This document shows positions 37,441 to 46,505 of a stretch of 64,000 nt of DNA, one piece after another. Below the pieces are notes generated by a model that saw only the letters and a program-made list of their open reading frames with translations, was not told the origin of the DNA and did no database searches. Within the stretch, counting starts at the first letter, position 1, and every line of letters starts with the position of its first letter. Position numbers and translations under genes: made by a program. The stretch is from Larkinella arboricola. GTDB taxonomy: Bacteria; Bacteroidota; Bacteroidia; Cytophagales; Spirosomataceae. The stretch spans positions 67,011 to 131,010 of the forward strand of contig NZ_QLMC01000006.1 of NCBI RefSeq assembly GCF_003259745.1. The letters are read 5' to 3'.

Positions 37441-37468
37441 AAAACATGCTTTATGGCATGTTTTTTTT
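37441..37468 (+). terminator. Rho-independent terminator of the cold-shock genes
   Basis: AAAACATGC (37441-37449) pairs with GCATGTTTT (37456-37464) and is followed by a T-tract to 37468. Confidence 0.85.
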
Positions 37469-37567
37469 GTTTTCATAAAATACTTTTCACTAAATTTAAT
37501 ACTAATCAGGCCGCTTTAAAGTGTATATCCCTTAAAAAAGACGTTGATTTAAGATCCGTTACGTACC

Positions 37568-37602
37568 TATAATTGAATCGTTTTTTAAGCGATTCAATTA
37601 TA
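37568..37602 (-). terminator. hairpin between cold-shock genes and convergent desaturase
   Basis: Perfect 13-bp arms TATAATTGAATCG / CGATTCAATTATA around a nine-base loop lie about 50 bp after the desaturase stop on the minus strand. It is AT-rich with no further T-tract. Confidence 0.5.
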
Positions 37603-37654
37603 AACCTTGTTTAGCAAAGTCTTTACATATTTTGGGAAATGCAGTTTTCTTTCC

Positions 37655-38737
37655 CTACACCCTTGTTCCTAAAACTTTCAACATTCGAATGTGCGACCGG
37701 ATGGCGTAAAAAAAAGACTCCTTCCGGTTATAGGGTAAGGCATATTCCTGGGCCGTCTGCTGAACAATGTGGGACAAAGCCCGATAGTGAACATGGGAGA
37801 TGGTCGGAAAAAGATGATGTTCGACCTGAAAATCCAACCCGCCAATAAACCAGGATAAGGCCACGGGACATCTAAAATTAGCCGTGGTCTGTAACTGGTG
37901 AATCGCCCAGGCAGTCGTAATCATGCCCTCCGTATCCGGAGCTGGCTGCTCAGCCCCTTCCACAACGTGCGCCAATTGAAAGATCGTGCTTAAAATTAGT
38001 CCGGCAGTAAGGTGCATGACCAGAAATCCGAGTAGCCACTGCCCAAACGATAAATCAGTCATTAACAGCGGCAACAGGGCAATGAATACTCCATAAACTA
38101 CCTTGCTGAGCAGGAGAATACCAATGTCAAGTTTGGAGAACGGCTTGATTAGCTTACTGCCTTTGTGACGGGTATAGCGGTAAGCCTGCCGAAAATCTTT
38201 CACCAGAAAGGATAAGGTCATCAGGCCATAGAGGAAAAAAGCGTAAATGTGCTGATACCGGTGAATTTTCCAGTGTGGATCACCATGAGACAAACGCAGC
38301 AAAAACTTGCCCGTTATATCTTCGTCTACCTCATGAATATTTGTATAGGTATGGTGAAGCGTGTTGTGCTGAATCTTCCAGTTTAATACATTTCCACCCA
38401 GTAAATAAAGTGTTGCACTAAAGAAGGCGTTAATCCACGGTATCCTCGAAAAAGAACCGTGATTTGCATCATGCATGACCGCCATGCCTACGCCTGCGGT
38501 TCCCAGGCCCATTATGATAGCAAGTCCCAGGCAAATCCACGGTGAAAATTGATTGCTTAAAATCAGTCCATACGGTACCAGCAATAAACTTAACATGGTA
38601 AGTCCTTTCCAAACCAACGATTGATTTCCCAGTTTTGAGATCGTTTTTTGCTGGAAATATTGATCAACCCGCTGCCGCAGCACCGGAAAGAATTGGGATT
38701 GATTCCGATTGGAAAATTTTACCGTTTGTGATCTCAT
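37655..38737 (-). CDS. membrane fatty acid desaturase, second paralogue
   Basis: 360 residues, the same architecture as the protein at 13478. Histidine boxes: HDANH (89-93), HNTLHH (124-129) and QVEHH (304-308). Starting segment KFSNRNQSQFFPVLRQRVD aligns with the paralogue's start, which also supports the start chosen there. It should introduce double bonds into membrane acyl chains. It converges on two cold-shock genes, and cold is a classical signal for both protein types, so a cold-adaptation neighbourhood is a reasonable inference. Confidence 0.94.
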   Translation of the reverse strand: MRSQTVKFSNRNQSQFFPVLRQRVDQYFQQKTISKLGNQSLVWKGLTMLSLLLVPYGLILSNQFSPWICLGLAIIMGLGTAGVGMAVMHDANHGSFSRIPWINAFFSATLYLLGGNVLNWKIQHNTLHHTYTNIHEVDEDITGKFLLRLSHGDPHWKIHRYQHIYAFFLYGLMTLSFLVKDFRQAYRYTRHKGSKLIKPFSKLDIGILLLSKVVYGVFIALLPLLMTDLSFGQWLLGFLVMHLTAGLILSTIFQLAHVVEGAEQPAPDTEGMITTAWAIHQLQTTANFRCPVALSWFIGGLDFQVEHHLFPTISHVHYRALSHIVQQTAQEYALPYNRKESFFYAIRSHIRMLKVLGTRV

Positions 38738-38899
38738 GGATTAAATTACAAGCCAGGTTATTCCTCCAGCCAGTTCAGTATTTTTATTTTTAGGTTAAGC
38801 GAAACGGACTCTTTATTCTTTATCCTACTTAATGTTATTGTAGCTCTTTTGGGTAGGATATAACGCGTATGAGTTAAAAGTTATTGACAGAAAACGCCC

Positions 38900-39079
38900 T
38901 TATCTGAAAAGGTAAAAGAAAAGAAAAAGGAAGAACAGAGCGGCCACCAAAAACATGGCTGAATAGAAATAATTATAGCGCTGGTTAAGGGAGTTTGATT
39001 TCTCCTTTCTGGCCCCATAAAAATAATAAGCTCCCGTAACGGAATATAAAATGGTTAGGGCAGCAATCAGATATACCAT
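38900..39079 (-). CDS. 59-residue two-helix membrane protein
   Basis: The frame begins MVYLIAALTILYSVTGAYY and ends FFLFLFFYLFR, with stop at 38900. It predicts two membrane helices (about 2-21 and 41-58) joined by a polar, basic loop (GARKEKSNSLNQRYN). Its clear topology and codon use in an otherwise empty stretch support a real gene. No family is recognised. It lies 160 bp upstream of the desaturase in the same direction and may be part of the same response. Confidence 0.6.
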   Translation of the reverse strand: MVYLIAALTILYSVTGAYYFYGARKEKSNSLNQRYNYFYSAMFLVAALFFLFLFFYLFR

Positions 39080-39255
39080 GTAAATCTGATCTGCCGGTCC
39101 ATTCTTTTAGTAACCCACTGATGTTTATCCATCCCGGTAGCATCGGTATTTTCACCGGGCAGAAAAAGCCGTCTTATGCTGAAAAACCAGATTAGAACCC
39201 GGCAGACAAACCCATTTTTTGTTTGAATAAATAACCGGTCAAATACAAAGGCCAT
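39067..39255 (-). CDS. possible small basic protein upstream of the membrane protein
   Basis: 62 codons from an ATG, overlapping the next gene's start by 13 bp, which would fit translational coupling. The sequence (FDRLFIQTKNGFVCRVLIW, then a basic C-terminal part) has one hydrophobic segment and no family that I recognise. It may be a chance frame. Confidence 0.25.
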   Translation of the reverse strand: MAFVFDRLFIQTKNGFVCRVLIWFFSIRRLFLPGENTDATGMDKHQWVTKRMDRQIRFTWYI

Positions 39256-40411
39256 ACTACGTTGAATAGGGGCCTTAACAGGTTTTCTGAAACTGAGGAA
39301 TTAAATCAGATCGTTTGGCGGCCTGCTCACCGGAAAGATGCAGAACGGTATTCGCCTGGCCGCGAACTAAATAAGGCATTTTGTCCGTAGGAATCGGCCT
39401 TATTGCTACGTGGCGACGTTGTTTGTGAGTCATGGCTGACATGGATTCCGGGTTTAATTCGTTTACACTGTTTTATAACTATCTGCCTAAAATTAGGGGA
39501 GTCGGTCAAAGATTCCTTGCTGGGAATTAAACGAATCAGTGCGAATTGGTAAAAATGCTTTCTGCAGCTGGTTAGTGTGCGAAAGAAAGTTATGCCGGTC
39601 GTTCGTACTCGGTGCAAACCGTTGAAGAATCAGGCATTCCTGGTCAATCACCGGACGGAATATTTTTTGAAAGTAACCACTAATTCCGGCAAGCAAGGTG
39701 GTAAAAGAACTTGTACTGGGTAGCTGGATCATGAGGAGAAAATTAATATTGTAACATTAACTTATGTAAATCTGGAGTCTCCAAATGTGCCAAGAAGAGC
39801 CTATCATCAGGAAATATCCTTAGTAAAGGATGTCATTAAAAAGAAAAAGCAAGCTAATCTGTTGCTAGGACGGAGAACGGTCAATCAGGGAGTAGTGAAG
39901 GGGACCGCTGAAGAGGTAGCTACTTATAAACGATTTATTTTCAATAAAGTTGCAATAATGTTACCGGAATTTGCAGAAAATTCTCCCTTGAGCGTGTTTT
40001 AGCAATTTTTTACAGCCTGATTGGGTAGTCCCTACGAATTTACGTGTTTTCACCTTCGGAAAAATTACGTAGACCGTTAAACGTTTTTCAGCACGTTCTT
40101 AGCTCCTGTTGTAATTAAAATATGGCCAGTAGCGTATCGATCGATACCGGTCCAAATGGACATGATTTAACTCTATAAAACAGATTGTTAGTCCATAAAT
40201 CCTTTTATCGTATCTTTACCCAGGCTTCGCCGTATTACCTCCATTCGCTCACCTTTTTAAGGAACGTTGGCAAACACCGACGCGGTTTCCCTACAACGAT
40301 CTTCTTCCTGTAGCATCTATTTAGGAATCTCCGCATTGCGTCCTTTTCGGGGTTTACAAGGCCCCTTTCGGAGAAATTAATAAAATCGGTTCATGATCTA
40401 AATCAACTACG
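39256..40411. other. 1.1-kb region with no firm gene
   Basis: One minus-strand frame (39493-39732, 79 codons from ATG, containing GYFQKIFRPVIDQECLIL) could be a small gene, but no family, promoter or neighbour supports it. A plus frame at 39787-40002 begins with GTG and is basic and featureless. The bases before 40412 are AT-rich and probably hold the HxlR promoter. Confidence 0.4.
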
Positions 40412-40744
40412 ATGGCCCAAACGAACCGAAAGAAAATACCGTCAGAATTAGACTATGTCAACATCCACAAAGCCGTAGCCGTAATATCGGGAAAATGGCG
40501 ATTGTTCATCATTCTGCTCGTCGGTGAACACACCGTTCGTTTTGGTGAACTCCGGCAGCAATTGCCGGCCATCAGCGAAAAAATGCTGGCTGGCGAGTTA
40601 AAAGCCCTCGTGGCGTTGGGTGTGCTCAGTCGAAACGTGTATGCCGAAATTCCAGGCCGGATCGAATATACGATGACCCCAAAAGGGACTTTAGCCTTGC
40701 CCATTCTACGCCAACTACCAAAGCTCGGCCAACTAGCTAATTGA
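40412..40744 (+). CDS. HxlR family wH transcriptional regulator
   Basis: 110 residues, one HxlR-type winged helix. Typical marks are VISGKWRLFIILLVGEHTVRF, FGELRQQLPAISEKMLAGEL, and the wing RIEYTMTPKG. The usual Cys of redox-sensing HxlR/HypR proteins is absent. It converges on an SDR gene (gap 133 bp) and probably regulates it or another oxidoreductase, as is frequent for HxlR genes. Confidence 0.93.
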   Translation: MAQTNRKKIPSELDYVNIHKAVAVISGKWRLFIILLVGEHTVRFGELRQQLPAISEKMLAGELKALVALGVLSRNVYAEIPGRIEYTMTPKGTLALPILRQLPKLGQLAN

Positions 40745-40877
40745 CTGTCGACAATACAGACTTGCCATGTAGGTCGTTATAAACAACAAACCCCCATCCT
40801 TGCCGAGTAGACAAATCTGAGGGCTTGAAGAAAGTAGCGATGAAGCCATCGGTCGATAGACGCCTGATTGGTCAATC

Positions 40878-41615
40878 TTACCAGGGGCAAGTAGCCGGGG
40901 CGTAGAAGTACTCTTCACTGAAAAATTGTCCGGTTGGGCCATCCTGGTCAATCAGCGCATATTTAATGATACGTTGTCCGGCCTCCTGGACGGTACTAGT
41001 GCCTTGATAGCCTGTAAAATCGGTCTGCGTCCAACCGGGGCAAACCGCGTTGACTTTGAATGGCGTGTCGCGTAGTTCGTAAGCCAGATTGATTGTGTAC
41101 ATGTTGAGCGCAGCTTTACTGGACTGGTAGACGGCCAATTTAGTATGGTAACTGCTTGCCGAAGAGTCGGCAGCTAAACTCAGCGAGGCCATGGCAGTTG
41201 TCACGTTCACAATGCGGGGGGCAGAAGAGCTTCTGAGCAAATCGATAAAGGCTTGTGTGACTCGTGCCACCCCAAACAGATTTGTCTCATAGACTTCTTT
41301 AAACTGATCAATTGGCGTCCCCAGGGCCGATTGGGGCAATGCTCCTGAAATACCGGCATTGTTAATCAGTACGTCTAGTCTTGGCGTTTTTTCTCCGACC
41401 CGTGCACGGGCGGCCTGAACGGATTCGTCATTCGTAACGTCCAGTTGTATGGCTTCCACGTTGCGAATTCCGTCCGCATGAAGCTTTTCCACGACGGATA
41501 CGCCATTAGCCAGGTTACGGCTACCCAGATAAACATAAAACCCATTTTGGGCGAGCATCTTCACGACTTCCAGGCCAATACCTTTGTTGGCTCCTGTTAC
41601 TAAGGCTGATTTCAT
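40878..41615 (-). CDS. short-chain dehydrogenase/reductase
   Basis: 245 residues, classical SDR: TGANKGIG (7-14), NNAGI (85-89), a Ser-containing strand VNVTTAMASLS and active-site YQSSK (Tyr163, Lys167), then CPGWTQTDFTG. It resembles carbonyl reductase-like members. Expected cytoplasmic and NAD(P)H-dependent. An AraC gene lies upstream on the same strand with 69 bp between and a HxlR gene converges on it, so it is flanked by two potential regulators. Confidence 0.94.
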   Translation of the reverse strand: MKSALVTGANKGIGLEVVKMLAQNGFYVYLGSRNLANGVSVVEKLHADGIRNVEAIQLDVTNDESVQAARARVGEKTPRLDVLINNAGISGALPQSALGTPIDQFKEVYETNLFGVARVTQAFIDLLRSSSAPRIVNVTTAMASLSLAADSSASSYHTKLAVYQSSKAALNMYTINLAYELRDTPFKVNAVCPGWTQTDFTGYQGTSTVQEAGQRIIKYALIDQDGPTGQFFSEEYFYAPATCPW

Positions 41616-41684
41616 CTTATTAAGTTGCTTCTAGAACAGGGCAAAAGTCGCCCCCCAAAAAACAACTTACATGGACAAATCACC

Positions 41685-42638
41685 TCACTTACTGGACAAA
41701 CTATGTTGGTCGGCCAGAAAGTCACTCACGTTCTTGCCAGTCCTTTTTTTGAACAGTCGTGAGAAATAAGCCGGATCATTAAATCCGAGCTCGTAAGCCA
41801 GTTCCTTAACCGAAGAGGAGGAGTAGTGTAATTTTCGTTGCGCTTCCTGAATGAGTCGGTTGATGATCCATTCTTTGGGCGAAAGACCTGAAAACTCTTT
41901 GACAACCCCGTAGAGATTATTGGGAGTCATCGCCAGTTGTTTAGCAATCGTGTGTACATCATGCTGCTCCGTGAGGTTCGTTTCCACAGCCAGAGTAAAG
42001 GCTACGTATTTCGAAAACTTGGGATTTGTGGGAGCCGGCTGATGATGATGCTCGAAGTAAGCACTGTTAAACTCGGTTAACAACGCATTGAGATGCGCTA
42101 GAATGATGTCCACTTTTTTGGGCTTCCCCGGCGAATGGAGGAGCTGAAACAACATAGATAGCACCGCTTTCACCCGCGCCCTGGCCTCTGGCTCAAAGGT
42201 AATCGTGCTTGTATTTAAAGGATTAAGCAGAAACGGATAAGCTTGTGGAAGCAGCGTCAAAGTATGTCCATCAAATCCGATTTTATACTGTTGCGTATCT
42301 TTATTGGGAGAGGGATGAGCAAAAATTTGGTTAGGCGTACCAAAAATAATCTGACTATCGGCAATGGTAACCTGCTGGCCATCTACCTGAAAGGTTTCTA
42401 ACCCCTGATCCACAAACACAAAATAGTAATAAGCGAGCCTGTGGGGTTGAAGCAGTTTCGGCCATACCGTTTCGGGGAGGGGTACAGCACAATTTTGATT
42501 TACCGTGATGGGTAATCTATCATGGTGTTTGATCTGGTTTAGTAATCCCTTGGTTTCTACCACTTGTACGCTTGTCGTGTGAGCAAGAATAACATGAAAA
42601 AATAAATGACTGTTCCATCGAATTACCTCCCCTCCCAC
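41685..42638 (-). CDS. AraC family transcriptional regulator
   Basis: Up to 317 residues. The frame's first possible codon is a GTG at 42638 and the N-terminus is uncertain; a GTG about 25 codons later (VVETKGLLNQI) is as likely. N-terminal cupin-like sensing domain (YYYFVFVDQGLETFQVDGQ, then IIFGTPNQIFAHP) and C-terminal DNA-binding domain with two HTH units (VHTIAKQLAMTPNNLYG and VKELAYELGFNDPAYFSRL, then FKKRTGKNVSDFL). It probably controls the downstream SDR gene. Confidence 0.9.
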   Translation of the reverse strand: MGGEVIRWNSHLFFHVILAHTTSVQVVETKGLLNQIKHHDRLPITVNQNCAVPLPETVWPKLLQPHRLAYYYFVFVDQGLETFQVDGQQVTIADSQIIFGTPNQIFAHPSPNKDTQQYKIGFDGHTLTLLPQAYPFLLNPLNTSTITFEPEARARVKAVLSMLFQLLHSPGKPKKVDIILAHLNALLTEFNSAYFEHHHQPAPTNPKFSKYVAFTLAVETNLTEQHDVHTIAKQLAMTPNNLYGVVKEFSGLSPKEWIINRLIQEAQRKLHYSSSSVKELAYELGFNDPAYFSRLFKKRTGKNVSDFLADQHSLSSK

Positions 42639-42751
42639 TCAGGCACGTCATTTTGTGATGGTTCCTTCACGTTTTTCGTCTTATAGCGCCAACTTTTTAC
42701 GGTATGCGGCCCCCAGGAAAGCAAATAAGGCTATTCATTCGTTGCAAAAAT

Positions 42752-42785
42752 AGTTTTGCAATTGTAAATTTACAATTGCAAAACT
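42752..42785. promoter_or_regulatory. perfect 34-bp palindrome with overlapping dyad
   Basis: AGTTTTGCAATTGTAAA (42752-42768) is followed directly by its reverse complement (42769-42785). A second dyad TTGCAAAA-ATAG-TTTTGCAA (42742-42761) overlaps the left half. Such nested dyads upstream of a gene suggest a high-affinity operator, or a cruciform-prone site. It lies 104 bp before the ATG of the GreA/Rnk-like gene and 114 bp before the AraC gene on the other strand. Confidence 0.65.
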
Positions 42786-42888
42786 TTGAGCTAATTTTAA
42801 CAGGATGGGCAGGGCGCCCCTATTTGGACATTTAGCCCGAATAGGGGCGAAACTCCAATACGCCATCCACTTTAACTCGTTTTCGATC

Positions 42889-43302
42889 ATGTCACAAATC
42901 CTCATAACGACCCAGGACTATCAACGACTCAAGCAACAGATTCATTTGGCAAAAGCGAATCCTACGATTGCTCCGCGCCAACGCCAAGCCCTCACCCAAT
43001 GCGTGGACGGGGCTACGCTGGTGGATCCCCGTACCATTCCGGCCAATGTGGTAACGATGAACTCCCGGGTTAAAATCGTCTACCTCGACAACCACCACCG
43101 GACGCTGGAGTTGAAGCTGGTGTATCCCCAGCAGGTGGATGTGCCCCAGAATCAAATTTCCATCTTTGCCCCACTGGCCACGGCGCTGCTGGGCTGTAAA
43201 CAGCATGATGTGATTCGCTTACCGGTGCTGAACCGGACGCTGAATGTGAAAATTGATCGCATCCTCTACCAGCCCGAAGCGGCAGGAGATTATGCGTTGT
43301 GA
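42889..43302 (+). CDS. GreA/GreB C-terminal domain protein (Rnk-like)
   Basis: 137 residues from MSQILITTQDYQRLK; upstream codons in the same frame are not conserved. A short N-terminal helix region precedes the FKBP-like GreA/GreB C-terminal domain (VTMNSRVKIVYLDNHHRTL, LVYPQQVDVPQNQISIFAPL, GCKQHDVIRL). It lacks the long coiled coil of GreA with its acidic tip, and so is like Rnk or the 'nucleoside diphosphate kinase regulator' proteins, which bind RNA polymerase without stimulating cleavage. It is probably a transcription-modulating protein. Confidence 0.87.
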   Translation: MSQILITTQDYQRLKQQIHLAKANPTIAPRQRQALTQCVDGATLVDPRTIPANVVTMNSRVKIVYLDNHHRTLELKLVYPQQVDVPQNQISIFAPLATALLGCKQHDVIRLPVLNRTLNVKIDRILYQPEAAGDYAL

Positions 43303-43437
43303 TAACGCCTGCCAGCCAGGTAGCCGGTTTCCAGCGATTCCCTGCTTGTCAAAAACCCGCTGTCGGCATTTATAGACTAACAAAACGGCCCTTCCCGGGC
43401 TAAACGGGAGTCAGCCGCGGTTCAAAACTAACGTCCG

Positions 43438-43794
43438 ATGATGAAGCAGCTTCTGGAAAACCATACCGGGGTTTTGATGATCGTAATCTGTTTGGTTACG
43501 GGTTTGATTATCGCCACCAACCCCCGGCCTTCCCACCGAAAGCTGACACGGGCTCAGCGGGATTCGGTTTCTGTTTTTCTACTCGAGCGGGATTTACCCC
43601 GCGAGTTTGAGCGCCGGGGTGTTGTCGCCATCACCCCTCCGGCGCTGACTCCTGCCGATCTGGCTCAGTGGGTCAACCAACAGTTGCAGGAAGAGTGCCA
43701 AAAACGAGGGGCCAATGGCGCTTTTCGAGTCAATGAGGGAACCTATCCGCCGTATGTGATCCGTTATCTGGTCTTCAAATACGATAAGCCCTGA
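43438..43794 (+). CDS. small single-pass membrane protein of unknown function
   Basis: 118 residues (two adjacent ATGs). One hydrophobic helix at about 14-29 (VLMIVICLVTGLIIAT), then a soluble, charged part of about 85 residues ending in YPPYVIRYLVFKYDK. No family is recognised. It is 135 bp after the GreA/Rnk-like gene and 169 bp before the sensor stub. A small hairpin (GCCCTGA/TCAGGGC, 43788-43808) overlaps its stop. Confidence 0.7.
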   Translation: MMKQLLENHTGVLMIVICLVTGLIIATNPRPSHRKLTRAQRDSVSVFLLERDLPREFERRGVVAITPPALTPADLAQWVNQQLQEECQKRGANGAFRVNEGTYPPYVIRYLVFKYDKP

Positions 43795-43962
43795 CCCCTA
43801 ATCAGGGCAGCAACCGGATCAGCCCGATCAGGGGCTGCTTTCAAACGTTGCCGGGTTCAGGAGCCATCCAGATAATGGCTTCCCTAAGTATTGGGGCCGT
43901 ATTCTTACTAACTTGAGTACGAGAAAATCAGTTGAAACCAAATCGCTTAACCTACCTATCGC

Positions 43963-44592
43963 ATGAAACCGTCTGCCATCAACCGCTCCCGTTTACGTCT
44001 TACCCTCTTGGTGGTAAGCCTGTTGTGCTTTATCTTGATCAGTATTTTTTTGAGCCGTCGGAGCGTTCATCAGCTGCGGGGAGCATCGGCTTCCATTTAC
44101 CAGGATCGCCTGGTTCCCACCGCCATGATCGCTCAGCTAACCGCACAGGTCTACCAGAAACGCCTGCTGCTGGAAGCCTACGGACGGGAGAAAACCAAGC
44201 CAGCGCTCCTGGAATCCAGGCTGGATGGGATCAACCGACAGGCCGACTCGCTGCTAACGGCATTTGACCAGACGAAACTGACCCCTCAGGAAACCGATGA
44301 ATTGAAACGGCTGAGAAAACGGTTGGCGGTTTACAATGAACTGGAAAAAGCGTTTATAAGCAAATTGAATGATCGGTCCAACGCACAGGAGATTCTGTTT
44401 GTCGGGGCGGGAGCTACCGCATTTAATCAGCTGGCCCAAACCCTGGCGGAGTTGTCGGCTTTGCAGTTGAGGGTGGGCGAGGAGCTGCTTAACGAGTCGA
44501 GTGGCCAAACCAATTACCTGTATGTCTTAACCGCCCTCCAGATTGGTCTCGTGCTCGTCATTGGCGTATGCCTCTTCTGGCATCGTTTTTAA
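43963..44592 (+). CDS. 4-helix-bundle (MCP-type) sensor protein without output domain
   Basis: 209 residues. Two membrane helices (about 13-32 and 185-205) enclose a periplasmic four-helix bundle of the MCP ligand-binding type (VHQLRGASASIYQDRLVPT, then long amphipathic helices). Chemoreceptor or kinase modules normally follow the second helix, but here the protein ends four residues later (FWHRF). No HAMP, kinase or methyl-accepting region follows in any frame within the next 230 bp. It may act by contacts in the membrane or be a truncated receptor. In Bacteroidota such stubs occur as intact genes. Confidence 0.8.
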   Translation: MKPSAINRSRLRLTLLVVSLLCFILISIFLSRRSVHQLRGASASIYQDRLVPTAMIAQLTAQVYQKRLLLEAYGREKTKPALLESRLDGINRQADSLLTAFDQTKLTPQETDELKRLRKRLAVYNELEKAFISKLNDRSNAQEILFVGAGATAFNQLAQTLAELSALQLRVGEELLNESSGQTNYLYVLTALQIGLVLVIGVCLFWHRF

Positions 44593-44824
44593 GCCCTTCA
44601 ACCATAACCGGGGCGTAGCCACACCGCCTGCCAGTACAAAGCATTCATTTGGGTTACTTGCTATCATGGGTATTCAATCCTATTTTGCGAATAGTAAGCT
44701 GTTGTACACCTATTATGCTGAAAACCGTCCGTTTCAGAGCATCAAGGCATGGAAGAGGTAACCCGACCGATTTGCCAGACCGTTCTGAAAAAGCGCAGCA
44801 ACGTACCTTTAGACCCTTCCCCGA

Positions 44825-46243
44825 ATGAAATCATTGGTATTTTTCTCATTCTTTCTGTTGCTGGCGGTGCGGCCAGAGGCTGGATTTGCTCAGCAGAGCC
44901 AGCAAAAATTACGGGTGCTGGTTTTGACTGATATTGAAAACGAACCCGACGATGCCCAATCGCTGGTTCGTTTTCTGACCTACGTGAATCAGTGGGATGT
45001 AGAAGGGCTGGTGGCGACCACGTCGGTACACCAGCAAAACCGCGTCGCGCCCCAACGCATCCGGCGAATTGTGGAAGCCTACGGTAAAGTAAGGAATAAC
45101 CTGCTTTTGCATGAAAAAGGCTATCCGGAGACTGCCCATCTGCTTAGTGTCGTTAAAGCCGCCATTCCTAAATACGGAATGGATGCAGTCGGTCCCGGCA
45201 ACGATTCCGAAGGGTCGGAACACATCATTGCCGTGGTCGATAAGCCCGATGATCGACCCGTTTGGATACCCATCTGGGGTGGGGCCAACTGCCTGGCGCA
45301 GGCGCTCTGGAAGGTTCGCCAGACCCGAACGCCCGAAGCGGTTGACAAGTTTGTGGCGAAACTTCGCGTGTATGCTATCTCGGATCAGGATGATTCGGGT
45401 CCCTGGCTTCGGCGGACCTTTCCGCAACTGTTTTACATTGTTAGCCCGGGTTTTCACGATAAAGGCGGCTACGAGCATTCGACCTGGCGGGGAATCAGCG
45501 GGGATGTATTTCCGTATGCACCGGGCTTCGCGGGTTCCGATTCGAATCTGGTTAACAACGCCTGGCTGGATACCCATATCCGAAAAAATCACGGGCCGCT
45601 GGGCGCTGAACACCCGCATACCGAGTACATCATGGAGGGCGACACCCCTAGTTTTTTTGGGTTGATTATGAATGGATTAAGTGACCCTGAACATCCAAAC
45701 TACGGTAGCTGGGGTGGACGGTATGAGTTGTATACACCCCGCACCCGTAAATGGTTTCTGGAGCCAGAGACCCGTCCCATCTGGACGGATGTTGAAGATC
45801 AGGTACAAGGCACCAATGGCGGCTGGTATGAAAGCAATAAAGCAACCATCTGGCGGTGGCGTCAGGCGTATCAGAATGATTTTGCCGCCCGCATCGACTG
45901 GACCGTTAAATCCTACCGGGAAGCCAATCACCCGCCGGTCGTCAAACTAGCGCATGCAAACGAGTTGCGGGCAAAAAGTGGTCAGAACGTCACGCTCAGT
46001 GGAGCCGGATCTTCCGACCCCGATGGGAATGAGCTGTCCTATGAGTGGATTTATTACCCGGAAGTGGGCTCATATTCAGGCTCGCGCCTGCCCGTCCTGA
46101 CAAACCGACAACAGGCGGTGGCTACGTTGGTCGCGCCACGGGTCCAGAAACCGGAAACCATGCATTTTATACTGGCCGTGACCGACAAAGGGACGCCCGC
46201 TTTGACGCGGTATCAACGGGTAATCCTGACCGTTTTTCCCTGA
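44825..46243 (+). CDS. exported DUF1593 (nucleoside hydrolase-like) protein
   Basis: 472 residues, signal peptide to about 23 (ending GFAQ). The body matches the DUF1593 family, which has a nucleoside-hydrolase-like fold: [18 protein letters not shown] at residues ~34-51 carries the DxxxxPDD calcium-type motif, with [15 protein letters not shown] and [14 protein letters not shown] further on. The last ~90 residues form an immunoglobulin-like domain ([17 protein letters not shown]). The family is found in plant-polysaccharide-degrading bacteria; activity is unproven. A weak promoter-like TACCTTTA lies 14 bp before the ATG. Confidence 0.9.
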   Translation: MKSLVFFSFFLLLAVRPEAGFAQQSQQKLRVLVLTDIENEPDDAQSLVRFLTYVNQWDVEGLVATTSVHQQNRVAPQRIRRIVEAYGKVRNNLLLHEKGYPETAHLLSVVKAAIPKYGMDAVGPGNDSEGSEHIIAVVDKPDDRPVWIPIWGGANCLAQALWKVRQTRTPEAVDKFVAKLRVYAISDQDDSGPWLRRTFPQLFYIVSPGFHDKGGYEHSTWRGISGDVFPYAPGFAGSDSNLVNNAWLDTHIRKNHGPLGAEHPHTEYIMEGDTPSFFGLIMNGLSDPEHPNYGSWGGRYELYTPRTRKWFLEPETRPIWTDVEDQVQGTNGGWYESNKATIWRWRQAYQNDFAARIDWTVKSYREANHPPVVKLAHANELRAKSGQNVTLSGAGSSDPDGNELSYEWIYYPEVGSYSGSRLPVLTNRQQAVATLVAPRVQKPETMHFILAVTDKGTPALTRYQRVILTVFP

Positions 46244-46505
46244 CGGACAAACGACTGAGCCTGCTACAGTGTATTTTTTGACGTGGCAAATGCCCCTGAC
46301 ATACCTATGCAATAAAGGAGAACCGAAATCAGTTAACGGCTCCCATCTGCATTTTGCGTTTATTGGTGGGAGCTTCACGGACTAGCCGTGCGAATTGATC
46401 CAATGGCAGGATTCACGCTGAAATTCTTTCTTACTTCAGATACGTTTATCAGCCGTACCCTCTTTTTCGTATCTTTCCACCCGCTTACACCTATTGTAAC
46501 AGTAC

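Noticed and set aside
39327-39617. 96-codon minus-strand frame
   Set aside because: No family or upstream signal, and it overlaps another weak frame (39493-39732); neither is convincing.
39787-40002. 71-codon plus frame with GTG start
   Set aside because: Lys-rich, no domain, no promoter. Left as unsupported.
44543-44761. 72-codon frame after the sensor stub, considered as its missing output part
   Set aside because: Translation shows no HAMP, kinase or MCP signature, and it is a different frame of the stub's end plus gap sequence.
46244-46505. Attachment site for the recombinase
   Set aside because: I looked for direct repeats around 46244-46505 and 47469-47587 and found none that stood out.
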